Part shown: one piece after another, positions 4,674 through 8,365 of the stretch
Numbering within the stretch: the first letter of the stretch is position 1
Layout of the letters: every line of letters starts with the position of its first letter
Origin: an uncultured Collinsella sp.
GTDB lineage: Bacteria; Actinomycetota; Coriobacteriia; Coriobacteriales; Coriobacteriaceae
NCBI GenBank assembly: GCA_900552185.1
Contig: URYT01000074.1
Location: forward strand, 1-8,365
Direction: 5' to 3'
DNA: 8,365 bases
Position numbers and translations under genes: made by a program
The notes under the pieces: model-generated
The model's input: only the letters and a program-made list of their open reading frames with translations
Databases searched by the model: none
Told to the model about the DNA's origin: nothing

Positions 4674-6458
4674 ATGGCCGCCTTGTTCACGACCCCCAAG
4701 CGCAATGACAAAACCTCTGGAGCCCATTTTGTCGAGCCCGACGTGCGCCGTCGCACGCTGCTCGCACACGGAAGCTGGCGTCGCGTGACGCGCCGCATCG
4801 CCTGCGGCCTGGCCTGCGCGCTCACGGTGAGCTCGCTGCTCATGCCGAGCGTCTCGCTCGCAGCGGAATGGGTCAAGGTCGGCGGCAACAAGTACAACAC
4901 CGCGGCGAGCGACGAGGCCGGTACCTGGTCGTGGGACGGCGCCGACGACTTGAAGCTCAACAACTATAACGGCGGCGAGATCCAGGCCGCAGGCAAGCTC
5001 AACGTGAATTACTCGGGAACCAACATCGTCACTGCCGAATGGATCGAAGGCATCAACGTTTCTCATGGCACTAACGAGAATGCCGAGCTCAATATCCAAG
5101 GCGACGAGGGCGGCACGCTCAGCGTGACATCTACTGAGGACGCTATCCTCTCCACGGGTAATATCAACATCGACGGAGCCGGATCCGTCAACGCCACGAG
5201 CACTGGGTTTGATGCCATCAATGCCGGAGGTGATCTCGCTATCAAAGGTTCGGGCAACGTCAACGCCACGGGTGCATCGGATGGCATCAGGGCAAACGGC
5301 AATATCACGATTGACGACAGCGGAGCCGTCACCGCCAGGGCTACCAAGGACAAGGGTATTGGAGCCGACAAGAACCTCACCATCAAGGGTGGCGGGACGG
5401 TCGAGGCAAGCTCAGCCGATGGTGAGGCCCTTTGGAGCGGCGGCAATATCAACATCTCGGACGGCAGCCAGGTCAAGGCAAGCTCCGAGAAAGACGCTGC
5501 CGTCGAGGCCAAGGGCAGCCTCGCAGCCACAAACGCCTCCCTCAACGTAAACGGTGTTGAATATGGCGTCTATGCCCACAAGGGCATCACCCTCGATCAT
5601 GCAAACGTGACGGTCCGTGCAAGTAAAGGCAGATACGGTGGCGCCAACGCCCTCTTCACCTACCAGGACGACATCGTCGTCAAGAACGGCTCCACCGTGG
5701 ACGCGTTTGCGGAAGGCGAGGTTTCGGCTGCATTCTCCACCAGAAACGATCGACCCAACGAGAAGGGCGGCCACATCTACATCAGCGACTCCGTTGTCAA
5801 GGCCATAGCCCGCTATGTCGAGAACGGCGACGGCCCCATCCCCTACAGCGAAAACCAAGATGGCGAGACGAGGCGCGAACCCCAAGGCGAGAACATCGGC
5901 ATCATCGCCCAGACCAGCGAGGGCGTCACACCCGCAGTCATCTCGATCATCCGCAGCAAGGTAACGGCCGAAGGAAATACAGCGGCAATCTTTGCCCGTG
6001 CCATGAGCGCTGACGGCAAGACAATCGGCACCATCAAGATTGAGAACGCCGCCATCCAGACGCCCGAAGGCGGCAAGGTCATTGACTATCGCAAGCTCCG
6101 TGACGGCATCTACGAGGCAGGCCAAGCCATCGGCACGGGCGACGCCACGGTCGACTCCCTCTATATCAAAGCAGTCGCCAAAAGTACGACCATCGCACCT
6201 CCCGAGGTAGCCAAGCCGGAAGACCCCAAGCCCGACGAGACCAAGCCCGCAGAAAGCAAGCCCGCGGAGTCCAAGCAGAACCCCAAGCCTGAGGGCTCAA
6301 AGCCGACCAAGGCCGTTGCGGCTTCAACCACGAAAGCCAAGACTACCGGCGTGCTCGCGGCAACCGGCGACACCTCGGGTGCGGCCATCGTGGCAACCGT
6401 CCTTGCGGGAACAGCCGCTATCGCCGCAGGCACCATGGCGAGCCGTAAGCGTTCTTAG
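4674..6458 (+). CDS. Secreted wall-anchored beta-helix repeat protein with LAxTG sorting signal
   Basis: A 594-residue surface protein of unknown function. The ATG at 4674 is chosen for GGGAG at 4664-4668; ATGs at 4656 and 4662 are less well placed. A long basic N-region leads to a signal peptide (about 36-64, cleavage near SLAA-EW). Residues about 150-350 hold seven or more repeats of roughly 24 residues, with aliphatic positions at 164, 188, 211, 235, 259, 283 and 305 and the loose pattern GNIxIxGxGxVxAxxxxDxIxA. This suggests a parallel beta-helix, possibly akin to Cthe_2159-type carbohydrate-binding proteins (inference only). Residues 509-545 are a Lys/Pro/Glu-rich stalk with PAESK twice. 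The C-terminus is LAATG (561-565), a hydrophobic segment (568-588) and RKRS, a sortase substrate signal with Ala in place of Pro, as in class E sortase targets. It is likely an adhesin or glycan binder. No sortase gene is in the window. Confidence 0.85.
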   Translation: MAALFTTPKRNDKTSGAHFVEPDVRRRTLLAHGSWRRVTRRIACGLACALTVSSLLMPSVSLAAEWVKVGGNKYNTAASDEAGTWSWDGADDLKLNNYNGGEIQAAGKLNVNYSGTNIVTAEWIEGINVSHGTNENAELNIQGDEGGTLSVTSTEDAILSTGNINIDGAGSVNATSTGFDAINAGGDLAIKGSGNVNATGASDGIRANGNITIDDSGAVTARATKDKGIGADKNLTIKGGGTVEASSADGEALWSGGNINISDGSQVKASSEKDAAVEAKGSLAATNASLNVNGVEYGVYAHKGITLDHANVTVRASKGRYGGANALFTYQDDIVVKNGSTVDAFAEGEVSAAFSTRNDRPNEKGGHIYISDSVVKAIARYVENGDGPIPYSENQDGETRREPQGENIGIIAQTSEGVTPAVISIIRSKVTAEGNTAAIFARAMSADGKTIGTIKIENAAIQTPEGGKVIDYRKLRDGIYEAGQAIGTGDATVDSLYIKAVAKSTTIAPPEVAKPEDPKPDETKPAESKPAESKQNPKPEGSKPTKAVAASTTKAKTTGVLAATGDTSGAAIVATVLAGTAAIAAGTMASRKRS

Positions 6459-6516
6459 ACGCCTCTGCGCACATGGCAGCTCCCGCGAAGGCCCCGAGCC
6501 CGAGCACCGTTTAACG

Positions 6517-6554
6517 ACGCCATCGCCGAGCTCCCCTCCGGCGGTGGCGTTTTC
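6517..6554 (+). terminator. Rho-independent terminator of the surface-protein gene
   Basis: ACGCCATCGCCG (6517-6528) pairs with CGGCGGTGGCGT (6539-6550) over 12 positions, one of them a T-G wobble in plus-strand RNA, with a 10-nt loop. GTTTTCC follows. It sits 58 bp after the stop codon. Confidence 0.75.
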
Positions 6555-6665
6555 CATATGCGTCCGCAGGGGATGCACGAGATTGTCTTTGGTCTAGCCC
6601 AACCGGCATACGCTGGCGTGCGACAATTGGGGCTGCCGATATCACAACACTGAGAGAAGCCCGTC

Positions 6666-7331
6666 ATGGAAGCGCATCAAAAGCAGATAACCGTTTATTC
6701 GAATCATACGGAAAGCGCGCCTGTCATCTACCTTCCTGTGGGCGTGGGCGACGGCAGCGAGGTTTATAAGTGTTGCCGAGAGCTCGACTGTCCGCCATTC
6801 GCCCTCGTCACCATTGGCGGGCTCGATTGGAATCGCGAGCTGAGCCCCTGGGCATGCGACGGGACCGTACGCGATGCCGAGCCTTTCGGCGGCCAAGCTG
6901 CCGATTTTCTTGATGAGCTGCTGAATCAGATAATCCCCCAGGTCGAGTCGTCGCTTCCTCAGCCGCCCACCCGGCGCGGCATTGCCGGTTACTCGCTCGC
7001 AGGCCTCTTCGCACTCTGGTCCCTCTGGCAAACCGACGCCTTTGACCGCGCCGCGAGCGCATCGGGGTCGCTATGGTTTCCCGACTTTGTCGACCGTGCC
7101 AGCACGGCCCCTTTTGCCGGCAGCCCGCAAGCCGTCTACCTGTCACTCGGCAAAAAGGAAACCAAGACGCCCAACCGCATGATGCGGCATGTGCTCGACG
7201 ACACACGCGCGATGGAAGCGTTGCTCGTCGAGCGCGGCATTCCAACAACGCTGGAGCTCAACCCCGGCAATCACTTTGCCCAAACCGACTTACGCATGGC
7301 CCGCGACATCCACTGGATACTGACACATTAA
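6666..7331 (+). CDS. Putative esterase, alpha/beta-hydrolase fold (Fes/IroE-like family)
   Basis: This 221-residue protein has no signal peptide or membrane segment, so it is cytosolic. GYSLAG (108-113) is a nucleophile elbow (GxSxxG) with Ser110. Glu165 in GKKETK and His203 in GNHF stand where the acid and histidine of the triad lie in the putative-esterase family (PF00756), which includes the siderophore esterases Fes and IroE and many esterases of unknown substrate. The length is at the short end of the family, with no extra N-terminal domain. AGAGAAG at 6653-6659 lies about 6 nt before the ATG. The gene is alone between two terminators, and no siderophore gene is nearby, so the substrate is open. 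The fold call is fairly secure; a role in siderophore release would be a guess. Confidence 0.8.
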   Translation: MEAHQKQITVYSNHTESAPVIYLPVGVGDGSEVYKCCRELDCPPFALVTIGGLDWNRELSPWACDGTVRDAEPFGGQAADFLDELLNQIIPQVESSLPQPPTRRGIAGYSLAGLFALWSLWQTDAFDRAASASGSLWFPDFVDRASTAPFAGSPQAVYLSLGKKETKTPNRMMRHVLDDTRAMEALLVERGIPTTLELNPGNHFAQTDLRMARDIHWILTH

Positions 7332-7333
7332 AA

Positions 7334-7376
7334 ATGGTGCCCACACGCATATACGCATGGGCACCATATCTTGTTT
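7334..7376. terminator. Bidirectional terminator between convergent esterase and uraA genes
   Basis: ATGGTGCCCA (7334-7343) pairs perfectly with TGGGCACCAT (7358-7367). On the plus strand ATCTTGTTTT follows; on the minus strand TTTTAATG follows. It therefore can end transcripts from both sides. It starts 2 bp after the esterase stop codon and its stem lies 25 bp beyond the permease stop. Confidence 0.85.
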
Positions 7377-7392
7377 TAGCTGAACGCAGCTG

Positions 7393-8365
7393 CTACTCAG
7401 CAGCCTCCTCAAGCTCGGAGACATCAAACTCAAAGTCGTTACCCGGCAGGATGGCGTTGAGCACAATGCCCACCAGTGAGCCCACGGCAATGCCGGACAG
7501 CGAAATGGTCACGCCGCCCAGCTCCAACACGATGGCGCCGGCGGTGCTGTACGCGATGCCGAGCGAAAGCACGAGCACCAGTGCGGCAACCAGCACGTTG
7601 CGGTTGTTCTGGAAATCGACCTGGTTCTCGATGAGGTTGCGTACGCCCACAGCGCTGATCATGCCGTAGAGCACGAGCGACACACCGCCGATCACACACG
7701 CCGGCATGGCCGCAATGACAGCCGCGAACTTGGGGCAGAACGAAAGCACGATGGCGCAACACGCGGCAATTCGAATTACGCGCGGGTCGAACACGCGCGT
7801 CAGGGCGAGCACGCCGGTGTTCTCACCATACGTAGTGTTGGCCGGAGCGCCAAAGAGCGAAGCCAGAATCGTGGCAAGGCCGTCGCCGAGCAGCGTGCGA
7901 TGCAGACCGGGATCGGCAATGTAGTTGCGCTCGCAAGTCGAACCGATAGCAGAGATATCGCCGATATGCTCGATCATGGTCGCGAAGGCCAGCGGCATGA
8001 TGGTGATGATGGCCGTCGTGGCAAGACCGCTATCGAACTGCGGCCCAAAGAGTGCAAACACGGTGTTGTCCCACACGATGGGCAGACCGACCCACGGAGC
8101 GGCGGCAACGCCCGAGAAATCAACCTCGCCGAGCGCAGCCGCAACGGCATAGCTCACCACGACGCCCAGCAGGATCGGCACGATCTTGACCATGCCGCGG
8201 CCCCAGATGTTGCAGATCACGATAACGGCAACGGCAATAACAGCCACAAACCAGTTGGTCTGGCAGTTAGCAATAGCGGAGCTCGCCAGGATCAGACCGA
8301 TCGAAATGACGATGGGGCCAGTCACCACCGGCGGAAAGAAGCGCATAACGCGCTTGGCGCCAAAC
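7393..8365 (-). CDS. uraA: UraA-type uracil/xanthine permease (NCS2), N-terminus outside window
   Basis: The frame runs from the window edge (FGAKRVMRFFPPVVTG; the internal Met at 8344-8346 is not a true start) to a TAG at 7393-7395, giving about 323 visible residues. The family has about 430, so roughly the first 105 are missing. Key features of the uracil/xanthine NCS2 group are present: FPPVVTG, MIEHIGD with the Glu that in E. coli UraA binds substrate, ANTTYGENTG with the second Glu of the binding site, and MPACVIGGVSLVLYG. The protein is a multi-helix inner-membrane proton symporter for uracil, or possibly xanthine. It ends in a short acidic tail (SELEEAAE). It is a different NCS2 branch from the AzgA/PbuG-like permease at 3155-4465. 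It converges with the esterase across a shared terminator. Confidence 0.9.
   Translation of the reverse strand, partial: FGAKRVMRFFPPVVTGPIVISIGLILASSAIANCQTNWFVAVIAVAVIVICNIWGRGMVKIVPILLGVVVSYAVAAALGEVDFSGVAAAPWVGLPIVWDNTVFALFGPQFDSGLATTAIITIMPLAFATMIEHIGDISAIGSTCERNYIADPGLHRTLLGDGLATILASLFGAPANTTYGENTGVLALTRVFDPRVIRIAACCAIVLSFCPKFAAVIAAMPACVIGGVSLVLYGMISAVGVRNLIENQVDFQNNRNVLVAALVLVLSLGIAYSTAGAIVLELGGVTISLSGIAVGSLVGIVLNAILPGNDFEFDVSELEEAAE

Noticed and set aside
4779..4866. Twin-arginine (Tat) signal on the surface protein
   Set aside because: Arg pairs occur (WRRVTRRIAC), but the following residues do not fit S/T-RR-x-F-L-K, and unfolded export is usual for sortase substrates.
5412..6125. 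Open frame antisense to the repeat surface protein
   Set aside because: Low-complexity Ala/Val/Gly/Asp translation mirroring the repeat gene; no ribosome site or domain.
6583..6612. Promoter for the esterase (TTGTCT with CATACG)
   Set aside because: The spacing is near 18 bp, but the -10 match is weak; it is not strong enough to annotate.
1..8365. Defence system, prophage, transposon or CRISPR array
   Set aside because: No transposase, integrase, nuclease, toxin-antitoxin pair or spaced direct repeats were found; all long frames are housekeeping transporters, enzymes or one surface protein.

Overview
The window looks like an ordinary chromosomal stretch from a high-GC Gram-positive bacterium of the Coriobacteriia, most likely a gut Collinsella or close relative. 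This is inferred from four things: strong GC bias at third codon positions, a bile salt hydrolase, a short peptide-deformylase-like protein of the type seen in gut anaerobes, and a surface protein ending in a LAxTG-type sorting signal. No rRNA, tRNA, CRISPR array, integrase, transposase or phage gene was seen. The species was not confirmed by any search.

Layout, left to right. (1) The 3' part of a KUP potassium transporter gene (+), with an acidic C-terminal extension, closed by a strong hairpin terminator. (2) A choloylglycine hydrolase / bile salt hydrolase (-). Its start must be the ATG at 2294-2296, because Cys2 is the nucleophile. A U-tailed terminator lies just upstream, so it is probably transcribed on its own. 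(3) Between bsh and def, an imperfect palindrome of about 110 bp (2439-2547). Its right arm contains the def stop codon. (4) A peptide-deformylase-like gene (-) whose HExxD-H motif reads H-M-I-D-H, so the usual catalytic Glu is a Met. (5) Divergent from it, an NCS2/AzgA-PbuG type purine permease (+) with its own terminator. (6) A 594-residue secreted, wall-anchored protein (+) with about seven 24-residue beta-helix-like repeats, a Lys/Pro-rich stalk and the C-terminal motif LAATG. (7) A small cytosolic alpha/beta-hydrolase of the putative-esterase (Fes/IroE-like) family (+). (8) A bidirectional terminator and, convergent with (7), the C-terminal part of a UraA-type uracil/xanthine permease (-), cut by the window edge.

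Nearly every gene has its own terminator or faces its neighbour, so the window reads as a row of single-gene units rather than an operon. The shared theme is host-gut physiology: bile acid deconjugation, potassium and nucleobase uptake, and a wall-anchored surface protein. I found no clear new multi-gene system. The points most worth a second look are the catalytically altered deformylase, the palindromic element fused to its 3' end, and the LAxTG-anchored repeat protein.
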